A stretch of DNA of 23,617 nt, taken from an uncultured Eubacteriales bacterium (GTDB lineage: Bacteria > Bacillota > Clostridia > Oscillospirales > Oscillospiraceae). Every line of letters starts with the position of its first letter. Within the stretch, counting starts at the first letter, position 1. The notes beneath the pieces are model-generated. The model saw only the letters and a list, made by a program, of their open reading frames with translations, ran no database searches and had not been told where the DNA came from. Below, piece after piece: positions 16,700-23,496 of this stretch. Location of the stretch: assembly GCA_902475455.1 (NCBI GenBank), contig CABRZO010000016.1, positions 1 through 23,617 of the forward strand, read 5' to 3'. Made by a program: the position numbers and the translations under genes.

Positions 16700-16774
16700 G
16701 CCCAAAAAAACAGTGGAAAATCGGCAAACTCGTTGCGACCTCCACTGTTTTGTGCGTCTCACTGCGTTTTGGGC
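16700..16774 (-). promoter_or_regulatory. Structured leader with attenuator-like hairpin before the DUF2798 gene
   Basis: On the minus strand an outer stem pairs GCCCAAAA (16774-16767) with TTTTGGGC (16707-16700). A nested 11-bp stem pairs AAAACAGTGGA (16751-16741) with TCCACTGTTTT (16717-16707), whose right arm runs into a tract of seven T residues, as in an intrinsic terminator. An inner bulged hairpin (TCGCAA with TTGC-C-GA) fills the loop. TGAGACG occurs once inside the left side and again after the hairpin. It lies about 40 bases before the start codon. No known riboswitch class was recognised. Confidence 0.6.
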
Positions 16775-16792
16775 TTATTCACTTTCTGCTCC

Positions 16793-16821
16793 AGTGTAGC
16801 ACAGTTTCAACGCCGGTGTAA
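16793..16821 (-). promoter_or_regulatory. Promoter of the DUF2798 gene
   Basis: TTACAC (16821-16816) and TACACT (16798-16793) have a 17-bp spacer, and TG one base before the -10 makes it an extended -10 promoter. The start near 16786 would put the whole structured leader in the transcript. Confidence 0.5.
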
Positions 16822-16851
16822 GCGGAAAATGAAAGTTCGGCGCCTTGCCCG

Positions 16852-16922
16852 AAAAAAGACGATTCCTTCAGGGTGGTTTCTGCGGCAATCTGTCCAAAAC
16901 CTGACTCTACGGGGACGGAATC
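16852..16922 (-). terminator. Possible terminator after the small membrane protein gene
   Basis: On the minus strand GATTCC (16922-16917, overlapping the stop codon) can pair with GGAATC (16866-16861), with an inner pairing of CAGGTTT-like and AAACC/CTG segments. A run of six T residues (16857-16852) follows after GTC. The fold is long and imperfect. Confidence 0.4.
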
Positions 16923-17172
16923 AGGCTGCGGGAGAGTCGGCGGTTTTGCCTAACACCTCGGGCCGGGAAGCGGTGGTGTGGATCTGATGGTAGTACCAGG
17001 TGCACACCACCATGATCAGCAGGGCGCACACCCAGCTGGCGATCAGGCACAGCACGGTGGTGGGATCCCCGGCGGCCATGAGATGCCACTTCCAGACCAT
17101 CAGGGCGGGAATCACCGCCAGCAGAATGGCGAACAGGTAAATAAGGGCCAGAGAGAGATAGGTTTTTTTCAT
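16921..17172 (-). CDS. Small two-helix membrane protein, unknown function
   Basis: An 83-residue protein with two hydrophobic helices (about 5-28 and 40-62) and a polar tail ending TADSPAA. No family was recognised. It begins 15 nt after the stop of the DUF6198-like gene and shares its strand, so the two are probably co-transcribed and may work together. The ribosome site AAGAGGT is about 11 bases before ATG 17172, a long spacing. Confidence 0.65.
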   Translation of the reverse strand: MKKTYLSLALIYLFAILLAVIPALMVWKWHLMAAGDPTTVLCLIASWVCALLIMVVCTWYYHQIHTTASRPEVLGKTADSPAA

Positions 17173-17187
17173 GACGATTGATACCTC

Positions 17188-17889
17188 TTATCCTTTTGAA
17201 GTTTGTTCCTGGGGGACGGTCTGATAGTTGTCGCTGGTGCGAACCTCAAACAGCTTCTGGGTGGAAGCGCCCAGCAGGCGGTTGAACAGCCGGGAGATAA
17301 AGCCTACCAGCAGGGCGGCCACAATGGTGCCCTCCCGGATGCCCTTGACACTCTGGAACAGGATCAGGGAAATGACAATGGCGATGATGCACATGGACAC
17401 GTCCACGCACACCTTGACGGTGCCAAACTCCTTGCCGGTTTTCTGACGGATGGCGTTGCTGGTGGCCTCGCCGGGCAGCATCACCACGTTGGCGGCCACT
17501 TCCATGAACACGCCAAAGCCCAGGATCAGGCAGCCAATCAGCAGGACGATCAGACGCTGGGGGTAGCTGCCGGGGGTGAACCAGCCCAGCACCACTTCCA
17601 TGGAGAAGTCGATAAACCCGCCGAACAGGAAGGAGACGGGGATCTGCAGCAGCTGGACCAGCTGGAAGTTCTTGCGCAGCAGGGCCACCTGGCAGGCGAT
17701 GAGCAGCAGGCTCCAGACCACGGTGAACTGGCCGATGGTGGGCTGGAATCCCAGGCTCAGCACATAGGGGACGCTGGTGATGGGAGAGGTTCCTAGATCC
17801 ACCTTGGTGATGAAGGCAACTCCCAGGGAGTTGACAAACAGTCCCAAGATGAAAAAGAGATAACGTTTAATGAGTTCTGATTTCTGCAT
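17188..17889 (-). CDS. DUF6198/YczE-like integral membrane protein
   Basis: A 233-residue membrane protein with five or six helices. The N-terminal phrase RYLFFILGLFVNSLGVAFITK followed by LGTSPITSVPYVLS, and the later VAANVVMLPGEATSNAIRQKTGKEFGTVKVCVDV, are typical of the YczE/YitT-like group of Firmicutes membrane proteins (annotated DUF6198). The substrate or role is unknown; a transporter is often assumed. AAGGAGG stands well placed before ATG 17889. It is divergent from a LysR gene with which it shares a control region, the classic arrangement of a LysR regulator and its target. Confidence 0.8.
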   Translation of the reverse strand: MQKSELIKRYLFFILGLFVNSLGVAFITKVDLGTSPITSVPYVLSLGFQPTIGQFTVVWSLLLIACQVALLRKNFQLVQLLQIPVSFLFGGFIDFSMEVVLGWFTPGSYPQRLIVLLIGCLILGFGVFMEVAANVVMLPGEATSNAIRQKTGKEFGTVKVCVDVSMCIIAIVISLILFQSVKGIREGTIVAALLVGFISRLFNRLLGASTQKLFEVRTSDNYQTVPQEQTSKG

Positions 17890-17913
17890 TCTTCTTTTCC
17901 TCCTTATGGGCTT

Positions 17914-17942
17914 ATTCTATTACCGGTTTATTGGGGTTGCAA
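17914..17942 (-). promoter_or_regulatory. Promoter of the DUF6198-like gene
   Basis: TTGCAA (17942-17937) and TAGAAT (17919-17914) with a 17-bp spacer on the minus strand. The hexamer TTGCAA is its own reverse complement and also serves as the -35 of the divergent lysR promoter. Confidence 0.6.
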
Positions 17943-17965
17943 ACGGGAAAAACCGAGGATATAAT
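17937..17965 (+). promoter_or_regulatory. Promoter of the LysR-type regulator gene
   Basis: TTGCAA (17937-17942) and a perfect TATAAT (17960-17965) with a 17-bp spacer. The predicted start is near 17972, about 34 nt before the GTG start. Confidence 0.7.
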
Positions 17966-17979
17966 AAGCAATAACTTAT
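17964..17979 (+). promoter_or_regulatory. Dyad overlapping the lysR -10 and start, candidate operator
   Basis: ATAAG and CTTAT form an inverted repeat with a six-base centre. The T and A that frame it are 12 bases apart rather than the 11 of the classical LysR box. Binding here would block lysR transcription, as in common autorepression. Confidence 0.4.
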
Positions 17980-18005
17980 GATTGAGCAAAGGGGGATTTT
18001 AAAAC

Positions 18006-18884
18006 GTGACGGTGCAGCAGTTAAACTATTTTCTGGACGCCGCCAAAAGCCTGAATTTCACCAAGACGGCGGAGGCCTTTTTTATCTCCCAGTCGGCGGT
18101 GACTCAGCAGATCCGGAACCTGGAGCAGGAGCTTGGCGTGACGCTGTTTGCCCGCAAAAACCGGCGGCTGACGCTGACGGATGCGGGGCGGGTCTTTGTG
18201 GGGGAGGCCCGGGGTATCATTGCCCGGACTGAGGACGCGGTGGAGCGGGTGCGGGCGGTGCAGAACGGCAAGACCGGCACCCTGGATGTGGGGTATCTGA
18301 AGAATATTGAGATGAGTCGATTCCCCAAGAGTGTTCAGAGCTTTCATGAGAAGTACCCCGGCGTCAACCTAAATCTGTCCAGAGACAACGCCATCGAGCT
18401 GCGCAGCAAGTTTCTGAGCGGCAAATATGACCTGATTTTCCAGGTGGAGCATGAGATGCTCACCTATCCCGGGGCGGTCTGCCGGCCGCTGGGCAAATAC
18501 AATTACTATGTAGTGGTGCCACCCAAACACCCGCTGGCCGCCCGGGAGCGGGTGAAGCAGTCGGATTTGAAGGAGCTGCCGCTGATCATACACGACTTTC
18601 AGCGGGGGGTGCCCGGCACTGCCCAGCTGCCTCGGCGCTATCTGGATCCGGAGCTAATGGGCAATAGTATCATCACCGATGACGACACGGAGACCATTCT
18701 TTTGATGGTGGCCGCCGGCGCCGGCGTGGCGGTGCTGCCGGAGTTTGACCTGTTCAAACCTCAGATCAATCTGAACCTGGTCTACCTGCCCCTGGACACC
18801 CATGGCTACCAGGCCTCCCTCTGCCTGTACTATGCCGCGGATCATGGGAATCCTTTGGTTCCGCTGTTTTTGGAGGAGGTTTGA
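18006..18884 (+). CDS. LysR-type transcriptional regulator
   Basis: A 292-residue regulator. Residues about 1-60 are the winged helix-turn-helix with the signature QQLNYFLDAAKSLNFTKTAE, AVTQQIRNLEQELGVTLFAR and LTDAGRVFV. Residues about 88-292 form the type 2 periplasmic-binding-like effector domain, with DVGYL, SGKYDLIFQVE and AAGAGVAVLPEF landmarks. The effector is unknown. The start is GTG 18006 with a GGGGG site about 11 bases upstream; it gives the usual short N-terminus. The gene is divergent from the DUF6198-like membrane protein gene and probably controls it together with the small partner gene. Confidence 0.93.
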   Translation: MTVQQLNYFLDAAKSLNFTKTAEAFFISQSAVTQQIRNLEQELGVTLFARKNRRLTLTDAGRVFVGEARGIIARTEDAVERVRAVQNGKTGTLDVGYLKNIEMSRFPKSVQSFHEKYPGVNLNLSRDNAIELRSKFLSGKYDLIFQVEHEMLTYPGAVCRPLGKYNYYVVVPPKHPLAARERVKQSDLKELPLIIHDFQRGVPGTAQLPRRYLDPELMGNSIITDDDTETILLMVAAGAGVAVLPEFDLFKPQINLNLVYLPLDTHGYQASLCLYYAADHGNPLVPLFLEEV

Positions 18885-18929
18885 GGGAGATTCTTTTACA
18901 AAATAGCTCATTAAATTGGAAAACCGCCG

Positions 18930-18958
18930 TTGCTTTTTCGGGGGAGAGACACTATAAT
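18930..18958 (+). promoter_or_regulatory. Promoter of the lrp-aminotransferase-thrH-DUF1015-ispE operon
   Basis: TTGCTT (18930-18935) and a perfect TATAAT (18953-18958) with a 17-bp spacer. The predicted start near 18965 gives a leader of about 62 nt. Confidence 0.7.
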
Positions 18959-19026
18959 AGACCCTATATCACCATGACCCGCTCCGGACACCCCCGGAAC
19001 GAGACCTATGACAGGAGGAACCGACT

Positions 19027-19506
19027 ATGGAACAGTTGCTTCGCTTGATAGAAGCCGATTGCACGCTGACCCACAAACAGCTGGCGGCAATGACCGGCAC
19101 ATCCGAGGAGAAGGTGGACGCAGAGATCAAACGTCTGGAAGCCGACGGCACCATTGTGGGCTATAAAGCCGTGGTGGACTGGGACAAAACCCAGCGGGAG
19201 GCGGTGACTGCCCTCATCGAGGTCAAGGTGGAGCCCCAGCTGGGGGATGGCTTTGACCGGGTGGCCGAGCGGATCTATCAGTATGAAGAGGTGGAGTCCT
19301 GCTATCTGATGAGCGGCGACTTTGATATGACCGTCATTATCTCCGGCCGCACCCTGCGGGAGGTGGCCAACTTCGTCACCCAGAAGCTGTCCACCATTGA
19401 CGCGGTGCAGTCCACCGCCACCCACTTCATCCTGAAGAAATATAAGGAAAATCATCTCATCTTCAACCGGGAGAAGGAGAAGGAAGAGGGGTTCTGTTTC
19501 GTATGA
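19027..19506 (+). CDS. Lrp/AsnC family transcriptional regulator
   Basis: A 159-residue regulator. An N-terminal helix-turn-helix (residues about 3-50, TLTHKQLAAMTGTSEEKVDAEIKRLEADGTIVGYKAV) is followed by the amino-acid-sensing RAM domain (about 63-140: TALIEVKV, VAERIYQYEEVESCYLMSGDFDMTVIISG, TATHFILKKYKE). Such proteins assemble into octamers and bind amino acids. Its last codons overlap the start of an aminotransferase gene (ATGA), an arrangement often seen in Clostridia, so it most likely controls that operon. AGGAGG is well placed before ATG 19027. The charged C-terminal tail (NREKEKEEGFCFV) is a little longer than usual. Confidence 0.92.
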   Translation: MEQLLRLIEADCTLTHKQLAAMTGTSEEKVDAEIKRLEADGTIVGYKAVVDWDKTQREAVTALIEVKVEPQLGDGFDRVAERIYQYEEVESCYLMSGDFDMTVIISGRTLREVANFVTQKLSTIDAVQSTATHFILKKYKENHLIFNREKEKEEGFCFV

Positions 19507-20672
19507 TTGACTATTCCACTGTCCTGAATCGTCGCATCCAGGCGGTGCCCCCCTCTGGGATCCGGAAGTTCTTTGACATTCTGGAGGAGATGCCCGATGC
19601 CATTTCCCTGGGCATCGGCGAGCCGGATTTCATCACGCCCTGGCATATCCGCAACGCGGGCATCCGTTCCCTGGAGAAGGGCCGCACCAAATACACCCCC
19701 AACAAGGGCCTGTCGGAGCTCTGCCGACAGATCTGCAATTATTTGAGCCGCCGGTTCCGGCTCACCTATGACCCCCAGAGCCAGGTGCTGGTCACCGTGG
19801 GCGGCAGCGAGGCCCTGGACCTGGCCCTGCGCTGCTGCCTGGAGCCCGGGGATGAGGTCATCGTCCCCACCCCCTCCTTTGTCTGCTATGGCCCCCTGAC
19901 CTCCATGAGCGGCGGCGTGCCCGTCTATGTGGAGACCAAGGTAGAGAACGAGTTCCGACTCACCCCGGAGGAGCTGAAGGCCGCCATCACCCCCAGGACC
20001 AAGGCCCTGGTGCTGCCCTATCCCTGCAATCCCACCGGCGGCATCATGGAGCGCAAGGACCTGGAGGCCATCGCCGAGGTGCTGGAGGGCACCAACATCC
20101 TGGTGATCTCCGATGAGATCTATGCGGAGCTCACCTATGGGGAGGAACACCATACCTCCATTGCCGAGATCCCCGGCATGTACGAGCGCACCATCGTGGT
20201 CAACGGCTTTTCCAAGGCCTACTCCATGACCGGCTGGCGGCTGGGCTATCTCTGTGGCCCTCGGGAGCTGGTGAGCCAGATTGTCAAACTCCACCAGTAC
20301 GGCATCATGTCCGCTCCCACCATGAGCCAGTACGCCGCCATCGAGGCCATGCAGTACGGCGATGACGACATCGCCGCCATGCGGCAGGAGTATGACGGCC
20401 GCCGCCGGTTCCTGCTGGACGGCTTCCGATCCATCGGCCTGGAATGCTTTGAGCCCAAGGGAGCCTTCTACATGTTCCCCTGCATCCGTTCCTCGGGGCT
20501 GGACAGCGATACCTTCTGCACCGAGTTCTTGAAGGCGGAGCAGGTGGCGGTGATTCCCGGCAGCGCCTTCGGCCCCGGCGGCGAGGGCTTTGTCCGGGCC
20601 TGCTACGCCGCCTCCATCAAGGATCTGGCCACCGCCCTGGAGCGGTTGGAGCATTTCCTGAAGCACCGCTGA
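19503..20672 (+). CDS. PLP-dependent class I/II aminotransferase
   Basis: A 389-residue fold-type I aminotransferase. Landmarks are ISLGIGEPDF near 34-43, YTPNKGLSELCRQI, the PLP ring-stacking region with PYPCNPTGG at 172-180, SDEIYAELTY at 203-212, and the Schiff-base lysine K238 in GFSKAYSMTGWRLGY. The arginine that binds the substrate carboxylate is in GFVRACYA near 361-368. It is closest in style to aspartate/aromatic-type aminotransferases (PatA/AspB-like); the amino donor cannot be fixed. It overlaps the Lrp gene by 4 nt and is followed by ThrH, which suggests a role in amino acid interconversion. Confidence 0.93.
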   Translation: MIDYSTVLNRRIQAVPPSGIRKFFDILEEMPDAISLGIGEPDFITPWHIRNAGIRSLEKGRTKYTPNKGLSELCRQICNYLSRRFRLTYDPQSQVLVTVGGSEALDLALRCCLEPGDEVIVPTPSFVCYGPLTSMSGGVPVYVETKVENEFRLTPEELKAAITPRTKALVLPYPCNPTGGIMERKDLEAIAEVLEGTNILVISDEIYAELTYGEEHHTSIAEIPGMYERTIVVNGFSKAYSMTGWRLGYLCGPRELVSQIVKLHQYGIMSAPTMSQYAAIEAMQYGDDDIAAMRQEYDGRRRFLLDGFRSIGLECFEPKGAFYMFPCIRSSGLDSDTFCTEFLKAEQVAVIPGSAFGPGGEGFVRACYAASIKDLATALERLEHFLKHR

Positions 20673-20709
20673 TTCCCAGAAAACACCCAATCTAAAGGAG
20701 TGAGCCGCC

Positions 20710-21312
20710 ATGTACATCACCTGCCTGGATATGGAGGGGGTCCTGGTCCCGGAGATCTGGATCGCCTTTGCAGAAGCCACCGGTATTCCGGAGCTGAAGC
20801 GCACCACCCGGGACGAGCCCGACTATGACAAGCTGATGCGTTACCGGCTGGATATCCTCAAGGCCCACGGCCTGGGCCTGAAGGAGATCCAGCAGGTTAT
20901 CGCCACCATCGACCCGCTGCCCGGCGCCAAGGAATTCCTGGATCAGCTGCGGCGGGAGACCCAGGTCATCATCCTCAGTGACACCTTTGAGCAGTTTGCC
21001 AAGCCTCTGATGGAGAAGCTGGGCTGGCCCACCCTGTTCTGCAACACCCTGGAGGTGGCTCCGGATGGGGAGATCACCGGCTATCGGATGCGCTGCGAGA
21101 AGTCCAAGCTCACCACTGTCAAGGCCCTCCAGTCCATTGGTTATCAGACCATCGCCAGTGGCGACAGCTTTAATGACCTGGGGATGATCCAGGCCAGCAA
21201 GGCGGGCTTCCTGTTCCGGAGCACCCCTCAGATCCAGGCGGATTACCCGGATATTCCTGCATTTGAGGAATTTGACGATCTGCTGGACGCCATCCGAAAG
21301 GCCATGGACTGA
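20710..21312 (+). CDS. thrH: Phosphoserine phosphatase / homoserine phosphotransferase ThrH
   Basis: A 200-residue HAD-superfamily enzyme. The nucleophile motif reads CLDMEGVLVPEIW (D7, acid E9); then VIILSDTFEQFAKPLM carries the second motif, K in the CEKSK area is the third, and ASGDSFNDLGMI gives the metal-binding acidic pair. The whole pattern, including ATGI, TTRDEPDYDKLM and the FPAF-like end, agrees with ThrH of Pseudomonas, which dephosphorylates phosphoserine and can pass phosphate to homoserine. It thus links serine and threonine synthesis. AAGGAG precedes ATG 20710, 37 nt after the aminotransferase. Confidence 0.92.
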   Translation: MYITCLDMEGVLVPEIWIAFAEATGIPELKRTTRDEPDYDKLMRYRLDILKAHGLGLKEIQQVIATIDPLPGAKEFLDQLRRETQVIILSDTFEQFAKPLMEKLGWPTLFCNTLEVAPDGEITGYRMRCEKSKLTTVKALQSIGYQTIASGDSFNDLGMIQASKAGFLFRSTPQIQADYPDIPAFEEFDDLLDAIRKAMD

Positions 21313-21316
21313 GTTT

Positions 21317-22582
21317 ATGGATCAGCCTTGGAATCGTCTGGGCTTTGGCCCGGCGGATATTCTGCTGCCCCAGGGAGTGAACCTGGAACAGTGGAGCGTG
21401 GTGGCCTGCGATCAGTACACCTCCCAGCCCGACTACTGGGCCCGGGTAGAGGAGCGGGTGGGGGAGAATCCCTCCGCCCTGCGGCTCATCCTGCCGGAGC
21501 AAAAGCTGGAGGACGGCCACACCCGGGAGCACATTGCCACCATCAATGCGGCCATGGAGGACTATCTGGCCCGGAACCTGTTTCGGGAACTGCCTGAGAG
21601 CCTTATCTATGTGGAGCGCCGTCTCTCCAACGGCGCCCTGCGCCGGGGCATTGTGGGCCAGATCGATCTGGAGGACTACGACTATCATCCCGGTGCCGGC
21701 AGCCTGATCCGGGCCACCGAGCGCACCGTGCTGGAGCGGATTCCGCCCCGGGTGGCGGTGCGCCGGGAGGCGGCGCTGGAGCTGCCCCATGTGATGCTGC
21801 TGATGGACGACCCCTCCTGTGAGGTGATCGAACATTTCACTGCCGAGACGGCGGAGATGGAGCAGCTCTATGACTTCGACCTGATGGAGCAGGGGGGACA
21901 TATCACCGGCTACCGGCTCACCGGACCTCAGATGGAGGCGTTTGCCGAAGACTTGGCCGCCCTGGCGGACCCGACGGCCTTTGCACAGCGCTACCAGGTG
22001 GAAGGTGCCCCGCCCCTGCTCTTCGCGGTGGGGGACGGCAACCACTCACTGGCCGCCGCCAAGGCCAACTATCAGGAGAAAAAAGGAACGCCGGAGGAAG
22101 CTCAAGCCCGCTACGCCCTGGTGGAGTTGGTGAATCTCCACGATGCGTCTCTGGTGTTTGAACCCATCCACCGGGTGTGCTTTGACGTGGAGCCCCAGGC
22201 CCTGTTGGAGGCTCTGTTGGCCGCCTATCCCGGCGCCCACACCGGCGAAGGGGAGGGACAGCAGTTTGTCATGACTGCCCAGGGTCAACACACCACCATC
22301 ACCGTGCCCCAGTCCGATAGCTATCTGCCGGTGGGCACCCTGCAAAATTTCCTGGATGACTACCTGCCTCAAGTGGGAGGCAGTGTGGATTACATCCATG
22401 GGGAGGACGTGGTGGAGCAGCTGGCGTCCCGGCCGGGCAACGTGGGCTTCCTGCTGCCCCCGATGGCCAAAGAAGCGCTGTTTCCCACGGTGATTCGGGA
22501 CGGAGTGCTGCCCCGAAAGACCTTTTCCATGGGGGAGGCCCAGGACAAACGGTTTTACCTGGAAGCGAGGCGGATCCGATGA
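21317..22582 (+). CDS. DUF1015 family protein
   Basis: A 421-residue cytoplasmic protein of DUF1015 (COG4198). Family marks are WSVVACDQYTSQPDYW near the start, ERTVLERIPPRVAVRREA, the FAVGDGNHSLAAAKANY motif at about 235-251, and GFLLPPMAKEALF near the end. The function is not established to my knowledge; neighbours in many genomes are serine-pathway genes, and here thrH lies just 4 nt upstream. A role in serine or threonine metabolism is therefore a reasonable inference. ATG 21317 lacks a good ribosome site, so translation is probably coupled to thrH. An in-frame ATG at 21263 inside thrH would add 18 residues unlike the family. Confidence 0.88.
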   Translation: MDQPWNRLGFGPADILLPQGVNLEQWSVVACDQYTSQPDYWARVEERVGENPSALRLILPEQKLEDGHTREHIATINAAMEDYLARNLFRELPESLIYVERRLSNGALRRGIVGQIDLEDYDYHPGAGSLIRATERTVLERIPPRVAVRREAALELPHVMLLMDDPSCEVIEHFTAETAEMEQLYDFDLMEQGGHITGYRLTGPQMEAFAEDLAALADPTAFAQRYQVEGAPPLLFAVGDGNHSLAAAKANYQEKKGTPEEAQARYALVELVNLHDASLVFEPIHRVCFDVEPQALLEALLAAYPGAHTGEGEGQQFVMTAQGQHTTITVPQSDSYLPVGTLQNFLDDYLPQVGGSVDYIHGEDVVEQLASRPGNVGFLLPPMAKEALFPTVIRDGVLPRKTFSMGEAQDKRFYLEARRIR

Positions 22583-23439
22583 GAGAGCTGCAGATCCCGG
22601 CCTATGCCAAGATCAATTTGACCTTGGACGTGCTGGGCAAGCGCCCGGACGGTTATCACGAGCTCAGCATGGTCATGCAGTCCGTCAGCCTGGCGGATAC
22701 AGTGACCTTGCGGCAGACTGCTGATCCGGAGCTTTCCTTAACCACCAATCTGGGATTTTTGCCCGGCGCCGATAAGAATATTGCCGCCGTGGCGGCCCGG
22801 GTGTTTGCCGCCCACACCGGAGTTTCGTTGGCAGGACTGCAAATTGAGCTGGAAAAGCGTATCCCGGTCTGTGCCGGCACCGCCGGGGGCAGCAGCGACG
22901 GCGCCGCCGTACTGCGGGGGCTCAACGACTGGTTCTCCACCGGCCTCTCCCTGGAGGAGCTGGCCCGGATGGGGGAGGAAGTGGGCTCCGATGTGCCCTA
23001 CTGCGTACTGGGCTGTACCGCGCTGGCCCAGGGTCGGGGCGAGAAACTGACCCGGCTGCCCGCTCTGCCGGAGTGCTATATTGTGCTCTGTAAACCCGCC
23101 TTCCCCATCTCCACCCCCGAGCTGTTCCACCGCATCGATGAGGTGAAGCTCCACTTCCACCCGGATACCGCCGGGGTGATCCAGGCGCTGGAACAGGGAG
23201 ACCTGATCGGGGTGAGCCGTCGTATGTTCAATGTATTTGAAGAGGTGTTGCCTCCGGCCCGACAAGCGGTGATCCAGGAGATCAAAAACACCCTGCTGTC
23301 TCAGGGCGCCCTGGGAGCCTGTATGTCGGGTACCGGCCCCACGGTCTTTGGCATCTTCGATCAGGAGGCCCCCGCCCGGGCGGTGTGCGCCAAGCTGAAG
23401 GAGAGCTATCAGGAGACCTTTTTCACCCACAACGTATAA
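22579..23439 (+). CDS. ispE: 4-(cytidine 5'-diphospho)-2-C-methyl-D-erythritol kinase
   Basis: A 286-residue GHMP kinase of the MEP isoprenoid pathway; it phosphorylates CDP-methylerythritol at the 2-hydroxyl. The N-terminal PAYAKINLTLDVLGKRPDGYHEL is diagnostic for IspE, with the catalytic lysine and the aspartate found later. The ATP-binding loop is PVCAGTAGGSSDGAAVLRGLN at about 93-113 (GTAGGSSD in place of the common GLGGGSSD). The C-terminal GACMSGTGPTVFGIF is the third GHMP motif. It overlaps the DUF1015 gene by 4 nt (ATGA), so the isoprenoid enzyme is co-transcribed with the amino acid operon. A strong terminator follows. Confidence 0.95.
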   Translation: MRELQIPAYAKINLTLDVLGKRPDGYHELSMVMQSVSLADTVTLRQTADPELSLTTNLGFLPGADKNIAAVAARVFAAHTGVSLAGLQIELEKRIPVCAGTAGGSSDGAAVLRGLNDWFSTGLSLEELARMGEEVGSDVPYCVLGCTALAQGRGEKLTRLPALPECYIVLCKPAFPISTPELFHRIDEVKLHFHPDTAGVIQALEQGDLIGVSRRMFNVFEEVLPPARQAVIQEIKNTLLSQGALGACMSGTGPTVFGIFDQEAPARAVCAKLKESYQETFFTHNV

Positions 23440-23443
23440 AATG

Positions 23444-23496
23444 AAAAAACACCGTCCACAATGCAGTCAAATGATTGCAAAGGGACGGTGTTTTTT
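23444..23496 (+). terminator. Terminator of the lrp-to-ispE operon
   Basis: A 14-bp perfect stem (23444-23457 with 23483-23496) with a 25-base loop. The right arm ends in six T residues and the left arm begins with six A residues, so it may act in both directions. The next ATG follows the last T directly. Confidence 0.8.

Noticed and set aside
19006..19455. Minus-strand frames opposite the Lrp and aminotransferase genes
   Set aside because: Shadows of conserved plus-strand genes with no start signals or domains of their own.
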